From Sphingomonas sanguinis (GTDB taxonomy: Bacteria; Pseudomonadota; Alphaproteobacteria; Sphingomonadales; Sphingomonadaceae), in the NCBI RefSeq assembly GCF_001476905.1, contig NZ_LDTE01000041.1:28387-92386 (forward strand): a stretch of 64,000 bases of DNA, written 5' to 3'. The notes below the pieces were generated by a model that saw nothing but the letters and a program-made list of their open reading frames with translations, searched no databases and was not told the origin of the DNA. Both the position numbers and the translations under genes were made by a program. Below are positions 17,538-26,020 of this stretch, in pieces. How positions within the stretch are numbered: the first letter of the stretch is position 1; each line of letters opens with the position of its first letter.

Positions 17538-17638
17538 TAAGAAGTGGGACGTGTGGCGATAAGCCGCTCCCTCACTCACACCCATCGAAATTCCCACACC
17601 GAAACCCGGTTGACGAACCGCCCCTCCACGCCCATTTG

Positions 17639-17665
17639 CCAATCGGACCAAATCCATCCGATTGG
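17639..17665. promoter_or_regulatory. Perfect 9-bp inverted repeat, candidate Rrf2/SUF operator
   Basis: CCAATCGGA at 17639-17647 and its exact reverse complement TCCGATTGG at 17657-17665 are separated by 9 bp. The second arm ends 5 bp before the ATG of the Rrf2 regulator and overlaps its GGAG ribosome site. Position suggests autoregulation, as operator DNA or as an RNA hairpin that hides the ribosome site. Confidence 0.6.
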
Positions 17666-17670
17666 AGACC

Positions 17671-18126
17671 ATGCGCCTTTCCAGCCTTGCCGATTATGCG
17701 GTCGTGATGATGACCGCCGCCGCGCGCGAAGGCGCTGGCGGGCGGAGCAATGCGACCCTGCTGGCCGGGCAGACGGGCGTGCCGCTGCCCACCGCGCAGA
17801 AGCTGGTCAGCCGTCTGGCGGGCGCGGGGCTGATCGACAGCACGCGCGGCACCGGCGGCGGCATCCGCCTCGCCCGCGCGGCCGATACGATCAGCCTGGC
17901 CGATATCGTCGAGGCGGTGGACGGCCCGATCGCGCTGACCGCGTGCGTCGATGGCGCGGCGCATGACTGCGGCCTGGAAATGCAATGTCGGGTGCGGCCG
18001 CATTGGCATGTCGTCAATCAGGCGGTACGCGCCGCCTTTTCCGGGGTGACGCTCGCGACGCTCGCCGCCGATCCTGTTGAATCGCAAGTGATGGACGCGT
18101 CCCCGCGTCCGGGGGTATTCGCCTGA
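17671..18126 (+). CDS. Rrf2-family iron-sulfur regulator of the SUF operon
   Basis: 151-aa winged-helix Rrf2 regulator. The N-terminal wHTH ([52 protein letters not shown]) is typical. Three cysteines ([15 protein letters not shown]) in the effector loop are spaced like those that bind a [2Fe-2S] or [4Fe-4S] cluster in IscR/SufR-like proteins. It is the first gene of the SUF operon and overlaps sufB by one base (TGATG), so it probably senses Fe-S status and represses or activates its own operon. ATG 17671 is preferred over TTG 17662. Confidence 0.93.
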   Translation: MRLSSLADYAVVMMTAAAREGAGGRSNATLLAGQTGVPLPTAQKLVSRLAGAGLIDSTRGTGGGIRLARAADTISLADIVEAVDGPIALTACVDGAAHDCGLEMQCRVRPHWHVVNQAVRAAFSGVTLATLAADPVESQVMDASPRPGVFA

Positions 18127-19589
18127 TGGCCACGAAGAATGCAGAGGCGCTCGCCGCCGCCAACAAGAAGTATGAGTGGGGCTTCGCCACCGAGATCGAG
18201 CAGGACTTCGCGCCCAAGGGGCTGAGCGAGGATACGGTTCGTTATATCTCGGCCAAGAAGGGCGAGCCGGAATGGATGCTCGACTGGCGGCTGAAGGCGT
18301 TTCGCCTGTGGCAGACGCTGGAGAGCCCGGACTGGGCCAAGCTGAACATCCCGCCGATCGACTATCAGGACGCGTATTATTACGCGGAGCCCAAGCAGAA
18401 GAAGACGATCGCGTCGCTGGACGAGCTCGATCCCGAAATCCGGCGGACCTACGAAAAGCTGGGCATCCCGATCGCCGAGCAGGAAGTGCTGGCGGGCGTC
18501 GAGGGCGCGCGCAAGGTCGCGGTCGACGCGGTGTTCGACAGCGTCTCGGTCGCGACGACCTTCCGCAAGGAGCTGGAAGCGGCGGGCGTGATCTTCCGCT
18601 CGATCTCCGAGGCGATCAAGGAATATCCCGATCTGGTCCGCAAGTGGCTGGGCAAGGTCGTGCCGCAGCGGGATAATTACTTCGCGACGCTCAACTCGGC
18701 GGTCTTCTCGGACGGCACCTTTGTTTACATTCCCGAGGGCGTTCGCTGCCCGATGGAGTTGTCGACCTATTTTCGCATCAACGCCGAGAATACTGGCCAG
18801 TTCGAGCGTACGCTGATCGTCGCGGACAAGGGGGCCTATGTCTCCTATCTCGAAGGCTGCACCGCGCCGATGCGCGACGAGAACCAGCTACACGCGGCGG
18901 TCGTCGAGCTGGTCGCGCTGGACGATGCCGAGATCAAATATTCGACCGTCCAGAACTGGTATCCGGGCGACGAGAATGGTGTCGGCGGCATCTACAACTT
19001 CGTCACCAAGCGCGCGCTCTGTCAGGGCAAGAACAGCAAGGTGTCGTGGACCCAGGTCGAAACCGGCTCGGCGGTGACGTGGAAATACCCCAGCTGCGTG
19101 CTGGCGGGCGACGGCTCGGTGGGCGAGTTCTACTCGGTCGCGGTGACGAACAACCGCCAGCAGGCCGATACCGGCACCAAGATGATTCATCTCGGCAAGA
19201 ACACGCGGTCCACCATCGTGTCGAAGGGGATTTCGGCCGGGCATTCGGACAACACCTATCGCGGCCTCGTCCGCGTGGCGGCGACCGCCGAGAATGTCCG
19301 CAACTTCACCCAGTGCGACAGCCTGCTGCTGGGCGACCAGTGCGGCGCGCATACCGTGCCTTATATCGAGGTGAAGAACCCCAGCGCGCAGATCGAGCAT
19401 GAGGCGACGACCAGCAAGATCAGCGAGGACCAGCTCTTCTATGCGATGAGCCGTGGGCTGGACCAGGAAGCGGCGGTCGCGCTGATCGTCAACGGCTTTG
19501 CGCGCGAGGTCTTGCAGCAGCTCCCGATGGAGTTTGCGGTCGAGGCGCAGAAGCTGCTCGGGATTTCGCTGGAGGGTTCGGTCGGGTGA
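18126..19589 (+). CDS. sufB: Fe-S cluster assembly scaffold SufB
   Basis: 487-aa scaffold component of the SufBCD complex in the cytoplasm. It has the conserved beta-helix core with [41 protein letters not shown] and the C-terminal [16 protein letters not shown] and [14 protein letters not shown]. Length is usual for SufB. It starts on the last base of the rrf2 stop codon. Downstream, the operon is interrupted by a repeat-flanked DUF559 gene before sufC. Confidence 0.97.
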   Translation: MATKNAEALAAANKKYEWGFATEIEQDFAPKGLSEDTVRYISAKKGEPEWMLDWRLKAFRLWQTLESPDWAKLNIPPIDYQDAYYYAEPKQKKTIASLDELDPEIRRTYEKLGIPIAEQEVLAGVEGARKVAVDAVFDSVSVATTFRKELEAAGVIFRSISEAIKEYPDLVRKWLGKVVPQRDNYFATLNSAVFSDGTFVYIPEGVRCPMELSTYFRINAENTGQFERTLIVADKGAYVSYLEGCTAPMRDENQLHAAVVELVALDDAEIKYSTVQNWYPGDENGVGGIYNFVTKRALCQGKNSKVSWTQVETGSAVTWKYPSCVLAGDGSVGEFYSVAVTNNRQQADTGTKMIHLGKNTRSTIVSKGISAGHSDNTYRGLVRVAATAENVRNFTQCDSLLLGDQCGAHTVPYIEVKNPSAQIEHEATTSKISEDQLFYAMSRGLDQEAAVALIVNGFAREVLQQLPMEFAVEAQKLLGISLEGSVG

Positions 19590-19623
19590 CGCTGACCCCG
19601 CGCGACGATGCTCGACGCCTCAA

Positions 19624-19663
19624 CACCCCTCCCCTTCAGGGGAGGGGCCGGGGGTGGGGCGTG
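19624..19663. repeat. Family B palindromic repeat, left flank of DUF559 gene
   Basis: CCCCTCCCCTTCAGGGGAGGGG then a GGGGGTGGGGCGTG tail. The inverted copy is at 20021-20059 on the other side of the DUF559 gene, near-perfect over about 36 bp. The core is itself a palindrome. Confidence 0.88.
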
Positions 19664-19705
19664 TCCGCACGGGCGCTCGATCGTTTGTCGGGCCATGCTC
19701 GCACC

Positions 19706-20071
19706 ATGCGTCGCGAACCGACCGAACCGGAAAAACGGCTGTGGACGCACTTATCGCGGTCGCAACTGGGCGGCTTCAAGTTCCGGCGTCAGACGGTGAT
19801 TGGCAACTACATCGCGGACTTCCTCTGCCCGGCGACGGGCCTGATCGTCGAAGTCGATGGCGAGACGCATGCCGATGCCAGTCGGGATAACCGACGCGAC
19901 GCGGCGCTGGCGGAATTGGGTTTTAAGTTCGTTCACATCGCCAACACCGATGTGATGCACAATATCGAGGGTGTTTTGGCGCACCTGCTCGGCACGCTGC
20001 AAGCGATGCCTGTGCGGCGGACGCCCCACCCCAACCCCTCCCCTGAAGGGGAGGGGCTGACAGGGATATGA
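19706..20071 (+). CDS. DUF559 family endonuclease-like protein inserted in the SUF operon
   Basis: 121 aa from ATG 19706 (161 aa if translation starts at GTG 19586, which overlaps the sufB stop). The DUF559 fold, related to Vsr and PD-(D/E)XK nucleases, is recognisable: EPEKRLWTHL, LGGFKFRRQ, then the active-site-like IADFLC (Asp) and LIVEVDGETH (Glu and Asp), and LGFKFVHI. The C-terminal tail PHPNPSPEGEG is encoded by the right-hand palindromic repeat. It has no known link to Fe-S assembly and splits sufB from sufC, so it looks like a cassette that moved in with its flanking inverted repeats. Its ATGA stop overlaps sufC, so coupling of sufC is retained. Confidence 0.85.
   Translation: MRREPTEPEKRLWTHLSRSQLGGFKFRRQTVIGNYIADFLCPATGLIVEVDGETHADASRDNRRDAALAELGFKFVHIANTDVMHNIEGVLAHLLGTLQAMPVRRTPHPNPSPEGEGLTGI
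20021..20059. repeat. Family B palindromic repeat, right flank of DUF559 gene
   Basis: Inverted copy of the repeat at 19624-19663 (ACGCCCCACCCC then CCCCTCCCCTGAAGGGGAGGGG). It encodes the last residues of the DUF559 protein and ends 8-14 bp before the sufC start, so it also sets the sufC ribosome-binding region. Confidence 0.88.
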
Positions 20072-20826
20072 CAATGCTGAAAATTGAAAACCTCCACGCC
20101 GAGATTGACGGCAAGCCGATCCTCAAGGGCCTGACGCTTGAGGTGAACGCGGGCGAAGTCCATGCGATCATGGGTCCCAACGGCGCGGGCAAGTCGACGC
20201 TGGGCTATGTGCTGGGCGGCCGTCCGGGGTATGAAGTAACCGAGGGTTCGGTGACGTTCGACGGTGTCGACCTGCTCGAACTGGAGCCGAACGAGCGCGC
20301 CGCGGCCGGTCTGTTCCTGGGCTTCCAGTATCCGGTCGAGATCCCCGGTGTGTCCAACGTCCAGTTCCTGCGCGAGAGCCTGAATGCGCAGCGTGGACAG
20401 CGCGACGAAAAGCCGTTGTCGGGTGGCGAGTTCCTGAAGCTCGCCCGCGCGCAGGCCGATGGGCTGGGGCTGAACCAGGACATGCTCAAGCGTCCGGTCA
20501 ATGTCGGCTTCTCGGGCGGTGAGAAGAAGCGCAACGAGATGGTCCAGATGGGCATCCTGAACCCCAAGTTTGCGATCCTGGACGAGACGGACTCCGGCCT
20601 CGACATCGACGCGCTGCGCATCGTTGGCGACGGCATCAACCGCATCATGCGCGCGCCCGACAAGGCGGTGCTGCTGATCACGCACTATCAGCGGTTGCTC
20701 GACTATGTGCAGCCCGACCGGGTGCATGTGCTGGCCGATGGCCGCATCGTGCGTTCGGGCGGCCCCGAACTCGCGCTCGAACTGGAGCGTGAGGGCTATG
20801 CGGGCGTCGAGGGAGCCGCCGCGTGA
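20068..20826 (+). CDS. sufC: Fe-S cluster assembly ATPase SufC
   Basis: 252-aa ABC-type ATPase of the SufBCD complex. Walker A GPNGAGKST, a Q-loop (FLGFQYPVEIPG), signature FSGGEKKRNEM, Walker B FAILDETDSGLDID and the switch His (LLITHYQR) are present. Start ATG 20068 overlaps the DUF559 stop. ATG 20074, two codons later, has a better-placed CAGGGA at 20061-20066 and may be the real start. Stop overlaps sufD (GTGA). Confidence 0.97.
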   Translation: MTMLKIENLHAEIDGKPILKGLTLEVNAGEVHAIMGPNGAGKSTLGYVLGGRPGYEVTEGSVTFDGVDLLELEPNERAAAGLFLGFQYPVEIPGVSNVQFLRESLNAQRGQRDEKPLSGGEFLKLARAQADGLGLNQDMLKRPVNVGFSGGEKKRNEMVQMGILNPKFAILDETDSGLDIDALRIVGDGINRIMRAPDKAVLLITHYQRLLDYVQPDRVHVLADGRIVRSGGPELALELEREGYAGVEGAAA

Positions 20827-21902
20827 CGACCACGCTGGAACTCCCATCGACCCGCGAAGAGTCGTGGCGCTGGGCCGATATCGACGCGCTTCGCCGCGCG
20901 GCGGAGAGCGAACGGGCGGTGCCGGTCGCGGGCGCGGATCGTTTCCTCGACTTGGGCGGCGCGCGGTTGCTGTTCGTCGATGGCGTACTGGATGAGAGCG
21001 CCAGCCATCTCGGCCCGGTCCAGCTGACTCAGATCGACGCGAGTGATCATCCGCTTGGGCGGCAGGCTCTGGGGCGTGGCTGGTCGCTGCGGCTGGAGCG
21101 CGATGCGGTCGCCGAGCCGGTGCAGATCGTCCATGTGGCCAGCGGCGCGGCCAATCACCTGCCCGCCGAGATCGTGCTGGCCGAGGACGCGGCGGCGCAG
21201 GTCTATGAGACCTATATCGGGCGCGGCTGGACCAACCGGCTGACGCGCCTGAAGCTCGCCGCATCGGCACGGCTGATGCGCGCGGTGCGGTTGATGCAGG
21301 ATGACGGCTTCGTCTCGCTGCGTGAGGAAGCCGAGCTGGGCGAGGGCGCGAGCCTGACCGCGACCTTCCTGGCGGCGGGCACGATGGGCGTGCGGATCGA
21401 CGGCGGGATCACCCAGACCGGCGACGGCGCCTATGCCGAGTTCGGCGGCGCGTTGCTGACCAAGGGCGAATTGAAGCAGGAGTGCGCGGTCGCTCTGCGT
21501 CATGCCGCGCTGAACGGCCAGAGCCATCAGCTGTGGCGCGCGGTCGCCGCCGACCGTAGCCAGGCAAGCCTCGCCGCGCGGGTCGAAGTGGCGCGCGATG
21601 CGCAGAAGACCGATGGCGAGCAGTCGCTCCGCGGTCTGCTGCTCCAGCGGACGGCCACGGTGAACCTGAAGCCCGAGTTGGAAATCTTTGCCGACGACGT
21701 GAAGTGCGCACATGGCGCGACTGTGGGCGAACTCGATGCCAAGGCGCTGTTCTACATGCAGAGCCGGGGCATCCCGAAACCCCGTGCGCAGGCGCTGCTG
21801 ACCCGCGCCTTCGTGGCGGATGCGATCGACCGTATCGGCAACGAGGTCGTGCGCGAGGCCTTTGCGGCGGATGCCGACGCCTGGCTGGAGGCGGCGCTTT
21901 GA
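20823..21902 (+). CDS. sufD: Fe-S cluster assembly protein SufD
   Basis: 359-aa SufB paralogue and partner in the SufBCD scaffold. The C-terminal half carries the conserved beta-helix with LLLQRTATVNLKPELEIF, DVKCAHGATVGELD and LFYMQSRGIP, where the Cys and His match the SufD cluster-site region. The N-terminal half is shorter and more divergent, as in other sphingomonads. GTG 20823 overlaps the sufC stop. Confidence 0.95.
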   Translation: MTTTLELPSTREESWRWADIDALRRAAESERAVPVAGADRFLDLGGARLLFVDGVLDESASHLGPVQLTQIDASDHPLGRQALGRGWSLRLERDAVAEPVQIVHVASGAANHLPAEIVLAEDAAAQVYETYIGRGWTNRLTRLKLAASARLMRAVRLMQDDGFVSLREEAELGEGASLTATFLAAGTMGVRIDGGITQTGDGAYAEFGGALLTKGELKQECAVALRHAALNGQSHQLWRAVAADRSQASLAARVEVARDAQKTDGEQSLRGLLLQRTATVNLKPELEIFADDVKCAHGATVGELDAKALFYMQSRGIPKPRAQALLTRAFVADAIDRIGNEVVREAFAADADAWLEAAL

Positions 21903-23104
21903 CGAGCGCCACGCCTCTCGACCGGGTGGCGGATTTTCCGGCGATCCCGGACGGCTGGGCCTATCTGGATACCGCCGCGACCGCGCAGAAGCCGCAAACG
22001 GTGATCGACGCGATCACGCGGGCCTATGACACCAGCTATGCCACCGTGCATCGCGGCGTCTATCAGCGTTCGGCCGACATGACGGTGGCGTATGAGAAGG
22101 CACGCGAGGCGACGGCACGGTTCATCGGCGCGGGGTCGGCGAACGAGATCGTCTTCACGCGCGGCGCGACCGAGGGGATCAACCTGGTCGCGCAGTGCTG
22201 GGCCGCGACCAACCTCAAGGCGGGCGATCGCATCCTGCTGTCGATGCTGGAGCATCACTCCAACATCGTGCCGTGGCAGATGGTCGCCGAGCGGTTGGGC
22301 GTCGCGATCGACGTGCTGCCGCTGACGGCGGATCACCGCATCGATCTGGATGCGATGGAGCGGATGCTGACGCCCGCATACAAGCTGGTGTCGCTGGGCC
22401 ATGTGTCGAACGTGTTGGGCTCGGTGCTCGACGGGCGGCGTGCCGCCGATCTGGCGCATGGCGTGGGCGCGAAGATCCTGCTCGACGGGTGCCAGGCGGT
22501 GCCGCGCATCGCGGTCGATGTCGCCACGCTCGACTGCGATTTCTATGTCTTCTCCGGCCATAAGCTCTATGGCCCGACCGGCATCGGCGTGCTGTGGGCG
22601 CGGCCTGAATTGCTGGAGGCCATGCCGCCCTATCAGGGTGGCGGATCGATGATCGACCGGGTGAGCTTCGAGAAGACCACCTATGCCCCGCCGCCCGGCC
22701 GGTTCGAGGCGGGGACGCCGCATATCGTCGGCGCGCTGGGGCTTCACGCCGCGATCGACTATGTGTCGGCGATCGGGCTGGACGCGATCCATGCGCATGA
22801 GGCAGCTTTGGTCACGCAGGCACGCGAGGGGCTGTCGGCGATCAATTCGGTGCGGCTGCTGGGGCCGGAAGACTCGGCGGGAATCGTCAGTTTCGCGGTC
22901 GAGGGGGTTCATCCTCACGACATCGGCACCATATTGGACGAGAGCCGGGTGGCGATCCGCGCAGGACACCACTGCGCCCAGCCGCTGATGGACGCGCTCG
23001 GCCTGCCCGCCACCGCACGGGCGAGTTTCGGCGTATATAACGGACCCGATGACGTCGCGGCGCTGGTGGACGGCGTCCGGCGGGTCACGAGGATTTTCGG
23101 ATGA
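21899..23104 (+). CDS. sufS: Cysteine desulfurase SufS
   Basis: 401-aa type II PLP-dependent cysteine desulfurase that supplies sulfur to SufBCD. The PLP lysine lies in FSGHKLYGPTGIG, the substrate loop cysteine in RAGHHCAQPLM, and the cofactor contact EHHSN is present. No sufE or sufU gene is in the operon. The start is a TTG at 21899 that overlaps the sufD stop (TTGA); no in-frame ATG occurs before the conserved DFPAIPDGWAYLDTAAT region, so a rare start codon is likely. Confidence 0.95.
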   Translation: MTSATPLDRVADFPAIPDGWAYLDTAATAQKPQTVIDAITRAYDTSYATVHRGVYQRSADMTVAYEKAREATARFIGAGSANEIVFTRGATEGINLVAQCWAATNLKAGDRILLSMLEHHSNIVPWQMVAERLGVAIDVLPLTADHRIDLDAMERMLTPAYKLVSLGHVSNVLGSVLDGRRAADLAHGVGAKILLDGCQAVPRIAVDVATLDCDFYVFSGHKLYGPTGIGVLWARPELLEAMPPYQGGGSMIDRVSFEKTTYAPPPGRFEAGTPHIVGALGLHAAIDYVSAIGLDAIHAHEAALVTQAREGLSAINSVRLLGPEDSAGIVSFAVEGVHPHDIGTILDESRVAIRAGHHCAQPLMDALGLPATARASFGVYNGPDDVAALVDGVRRVTRIFG

Positions 23105-23559
23105 GCGATTATAAAATCGAAGAGGTCGACAGCGTGGCGCAGCCGCCCAAGGCGCGCGTGCAGGACGTGGTCGAGGCCCCGGCGGAGCGCCAGCGCGATT
23201 ATCTGTCGGGCTTCCTCTCGCAAAAGCCGACCGCCGACGATCCGACCCAGCCGGGCGGGGCGCTGTATGATGGCATCATCGACGCGCTGAAGGATATTTT
23301 CGACCCCGAGATTCCGGTCAATATCTATGACCTGGGGCTGATCTACGGCGTCGAAGTGACCGAGGGCGGCCATGCGGTCGTCACCATGACACTGACCACG
23401 CCGCACTGCCCGGTCGCCGAGTCGATGCCGGGCGAGGTCGAATTGCGGGTCTCGGCGGTGCCGGGGATCGCGACGGCGGACGTCAACCTGGTCTGGGACC
23501 CGCCATGGGACCCGCAGAAGATGTCGGACGACGCCAAGCTCGAACTGGGGATGCTCTGA
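23101..23559 (+). CDS. sufT: SUF system Fe-S assembly protein SufT (MIP18/DUF59 family)
   Basis: 152-aa protein. The DUF59 core has the DPEIPVNIYDLGLIYGV motif and the TTPHCPVAESMP segment with the conserved cysteine; the C-terminus has WDPPWDP. SufT-type proteins help Fe-S maturation under high demand. The N-terminal 50 residues are a charged, probably flexible extension. ATG 23101 overlaps the sufS stop by 4 nt; two bases separate its stop from sufA. Confidence 0.92.
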   Translation: MSDYKIEEVDSVAQPPKARVQDVVEAPAERQRDYLSGFLSQKPTADDPTQPGGALYDGIIDALKDIFDPEIPVNIYDLGLIYGVEVTEGGHAVVTMTLTTPHCPVAESMPGEVELRVSAVPGIATADVNLVWDPPWDPQKMSDDAKLELGML

Positions 23560-23561
23560 CC

Positions 23562-23915
23562 ATGGCGACCACCTTGCGTGCCCGTCCCGCCGCGTTGAAC
23601 CTGACGCCCTCCGCCGAGGCGCGGATCGCCGACCTGATGGCGCGCGCACCGGAAGGGGCGATCGGGGTCAAGCTGTCGACGCCGCGCCGGGGATGTTCGG
23701 GCCTGGCCTATTCGGTGGATTATGTCACCGAAGCCAAGGCGTTCGACGAGAAGATCGACACGCCGGGCGGCACGCTGTTCGTGGATGGCGGGTCGATCCT
23801 GTACCTGATCGGATCGACCATGGACTGGGTGGAGGACGACTTCACCGCCGGATTCGTGTTCCAGAACCCCAATGCCAAGGGCGCGTGCGGGTGTGGGGAG
23901 AGCTTTACGGTTTGA
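23562..23915 (+). CDS. sufA: A-type Fe-S carrier (SufA/ErpA/IscA family)
   Basis: 117-aa A-type carrier that transfers Fe-S clusters to targets. The three ligand cysteines are present: one in RRGCSGLAY and the C-terminal pair in KGACGCGESF. ATG 23562 lies 2 bp after the sufT stop; an in-frame upstream start would overlap sufT. Last gene of the SUF operon. Assignment to SufA rather than ErpA is from context. Confidence 0.93.
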   Translation: MATTLRARPAALNLTPSAEARIADLMARAPEGAIGVKLSTPRRGCSGLAYSVDYVTEAKAFDEKIDTPGGTLFVDGGSILYLIGSTMDWVEDDFTAGFVFQNPNAKGACGCGESFTV

Positions 23916-23959
23916 GGGGACGCTTCGGCGCCGCTCAATTCGAGCAGTCTTTCCTATAA

Positions 23960-24090
23960 CCGTTCCCCGGCGAAGGCCGGGGCCCAGTTTCTATTCGGCA
24001 AAGATGGCGGGATGTCGCTGCGTGGGAGGCAAACGCCTCGCGCTGTCGAGAGTGCACCGCAACTGGGCCCCGGCCTTCGCCGGGGAACGG
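23960..24090. repeat. Family C perfect inverted repeat
   Basis: A 30-bp arm at 23960-23989 (CGTTCCCCGGCGAAGGCC core) has an exact reverse complement at 24061-24090. The 71 bp between holds no gene. It lies between the convergent sufA and HAD genes and may act as a bidirectional terminator. Related to copies at 8976, 12078 and 59406. Confidence 0.92.
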
Positions 24091-24096
24091 GTGGGG

Positions 24097-24759
24097 TTAG
24101 ACCCGGTGTTCCAGCTTCAGGCTGGCGCCGTCCCATTCCACCGACAAATCGCGATAATCCGCCACTGTCGCATGGGGCGTATCCATCGCCCCTCGATGCG
24201 TTTCGGTCATCACCACCACCGTCATGCCCGCCGCTTCCGCCGCTGCGATCCCGGCGGGCGCATCCTCGAACGCCAGGCAATCCTCGGGCGCCATGCCCAG
24301 CCGCTTCGCGCCCAGCAAGAAGCCATCGGGTGCGGGCTTGCTCCGTTCCGCATCCTCGGCCGTCACGAACACGCCCGGCAGCGGCAGGCCCGCCGCCTTC
24401 AGCCGCACCTCCGCCAGCCGCTTAGGCGCAGAGGTCACGATAGCCCAGCGATCGGGCGGCAACGCGGCGAGGAACTCCGCCGCGCCACCGATCGGCACCA
24501 CATCGTCGACGTCGAGCATCTCCGCCTCGGTCAGCGCATGGGCCTCCGCGACCGGATCGACGCCGGGCAGGTTTAGCCGCCGAATCGTCTCGACCGACTG
24601 AACCCCGTGGATGGTCGGCAGGAACGCCGCGACGTCCAATCCCTGCCGCTCCGCCCAGGTGGTCCAGGCGCGTTCGGCGGACGCGATGGAGCTGAGGATC
24701 GTCCCGTCCATGTCGAACAGGAAACCGCCAAAGGCGCGGGTCGGCAGGGGCGTGGTCAT
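24097..24759 (-). CDS. HAD superfamily phosphatase (subfamily IA)
   Basis: 220-aa haloacid dehalogenase-like hydrolase. Motif I FDMDGT (Asp16 and Asp18), motif II region IVTSAPK, motif III Lys in SKPAPDGF and motif IV FEDAPAGI are present with a helical cap after motif I. The sequence resembles sugar-phosphate phosphatases of the YfbT/DOG1 group. Substrate is not determinable. It lies 10 bp downstream of sodC on the same strand, so the two may be co-transcribed. Confidence 0.9.
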   Translation of the reverse strand: MTTPLPTRAFGGFLFDMDGTILSSIASAERAWTTWAERQGLDVAAFLPTIHGVQSVETIRRLNLPGVDPVAEAHALTEAEMLDVDDVVPIGGAAEFLAALPPDRWAIVTSAPKRLAEVRLKAAGLPLPGVFVTAEDAERSKPAPDGFLLGAKRLGMAPEDCLAFEDAPAGIAAAEAAGMTVVVMTETHRGAMDTPHATVADYRDLSVEWDGASLKLEHRV

Positions 24760-24769
24760 CGGCTGAGGG

Positions 24770-25306
24770 TCAGTTTGCCTGGAACACGCCGCAGGCGATG
24801 CGGCCGCCGCTATTGCCGCTGGGGTCGGTCTTCAGGTCGTCGGCTCCGGCATGGATAACGATCGCCGAGCCGTCCGCGTCGAGCAGCCCCGCCATGGTCG
24901 CGCCCGGCAGCACGATGCCCAGCGTGCCGCGCCCGTCGGTGCCGACGGTCATGTTGGGCATGTCGCCCTCATGCGGCCCCTGCGGGTTCATGCTGCCATG
25001 CTGGCGCTGGGTGGGGTTCCAATGGCCACCGGCGGTCGTGAAGTCAGGCACGTCGCAGCGACCGACGGCGTGGATATGCACGCCGTGCATGCCGGCAGGC
25101 ACGTTCATCGCGTCCAGGGTGATGCGCAGGCCGCCAGCGACCTCGGTCGCGGTGGCGCGACCCGCATCGGAGCCGGTGCCGGTACGCAAGCTCGCGGTGG
25201 CGCTGGCACCGCCTGGAGTAGGGGAGCCCGTTTCCATCTTGGTCTGCTCGCAGCCCGCAAGGCCCAGCGCGACGGTGCCGATAGTCAGCAGCGTGAGATA
25301 TTTCAT
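24770..25306 (-). CDS. sodC: Cu-Zn superoxide dismutase, lipoprotein
   Basis: 178-aa periplasmic superoxide dismutase. A lipobox (LAGC, Cys19) indicates membrane anchoring. Copper/zinc ligands are in GMHGVHIHAVGRC, GGHWNP, QHGSMNP, GPHEGDMPN and the late VIHAGADD, and the conserved cysteine pair is formed by GRCD and RIACGVF. Detoxifies superoxide in the envelope. A Ser/Thr/Gly-rich linker joins the anchor to the domain. Confidence 0.95.
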   Translation of the reverse strand: MKYLTLLTIGTVALGLAGCEQTKMETGSPTPGGASATASLRTGTGSDAGRATATEVAGGLRITLDAMNVPAGMHGVHIHAVGRCDVPDFTTAGGHWNPTQRQHGSMNPQGPHEGDMPNMTVGTDGRGTLGIVLPGATMAGLLDADGSAIVIHAGADDLKTDPSGNSGGRIACGVFQAN

Positions 25307-25345
25307 GATGGCAGCTCCCTGTTGAATGCGAACCTTATCGGCATG

Positions 25346-25897
25346 TTATCCGCCGGTTTCCAGCGGCCAACGCATCACCGGTTCATAGGATGCGCCGCCA
25401 TGGCCCAGATGGCTTTGATAAAGGACCAGGTGCGCCATCGTGAAAGGCTCGCTTGACAGCCCGGCATGGACCGCGCGCCATCCCTCGATCTCCGGCGCGT
25501 GGCCCGCCGATCCGGGCAGGCGGGCCAGCGTGATGTGCGGCAGATACGCACGCGACTCGGGCGCCAGACCGGCGCGGACGCACGCCTGGTCGACCTTGCG
25601 ATGCAGGTGCGCCAGCGCATCGTGCGGGGTGACCCCGGCCCAGAGGGTATCGACCCGTCCTCTGCGATCGAAGGTGCCGACACCGCCAAGGCGCACCATG
25701 GGGGCGGGGGCGTGAACCTGGCCCAGCGCGGCGGCGATGTCCTCGGCCACCGGGCGGTCGACCTCGCCGATGAAGCGCAGGGTCAGGTGCAGTTGCTCGT
25801 CATCCTGCCAGCGCGCCTGGGGCACGCAGTCCATCGCGTCGGACAACAGGTCCCGGATCGCGGGGGGCGGGCGGAGAGCGACGAACAGGCGGACCAT
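25346..25897 (-). CDS. thpR: RNA 2',3'-cyclic phosphodiesterase
   Basis: 183-aa 2H phosphoesterase (former 2'-5' RNA ligase). The two catalytic motifs are HLTLRF (about residue 37) and HITLARL (about residue 121). Length is standard for the family. It is transcribed divergently from the BI-1 gene with 123 bp between. Probable role is processing 2',3'-cyclic phosphate ends of RNA. Confidence 0.93.
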   Translation of the reverse strand: MVRLFVALRPPPAIRDLLSDAMDCVPQARWQDDEQLHLTLRFIGEVDRPVAEDIAAALGQVHAPAPMVRLGGVGTFDRRGRVDTLWAGVTPHDALAHLHRKVDQACVRAGLAPESRAYLPHITLARLPGSAGHAPEIEGWRAVHAGLSSEPFTMAHLVLYQSHLGHGGASYEPVMRWPLETGG

Positions 25898-26020
25898 GAC
25901 AAAATATGTCTATCGCATTCTGTAACGCCCGCGGGAACCTCTTCCGCTTGAAAAGCGTCGCGGAGAGGGCGATATTTCGGGTAACCGGCATGTGGCCGGG
26001 CAAAGGAGCAATCATTCACC

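Noticed and set aside
17538..17640. CRISPR-like direct repeats or attachment site near tRNA-His
   Set aside because: Repeats in the window are palindromic and dispersed, not regularly spaced; no integrase or direct att duplication was seen beside either tRNA.
25945..25985. RpoH-like CTTGAAAAG ... CGATATTTCGG upstream of the BI-1 gene
   Set aside because: Spacing between CTTG and the -10-like block is about 19-20, not 17, and the -10 first bases do not fit. A GGAAC with CGTC at 17 bp is also off by one base. Neither is strong enough.
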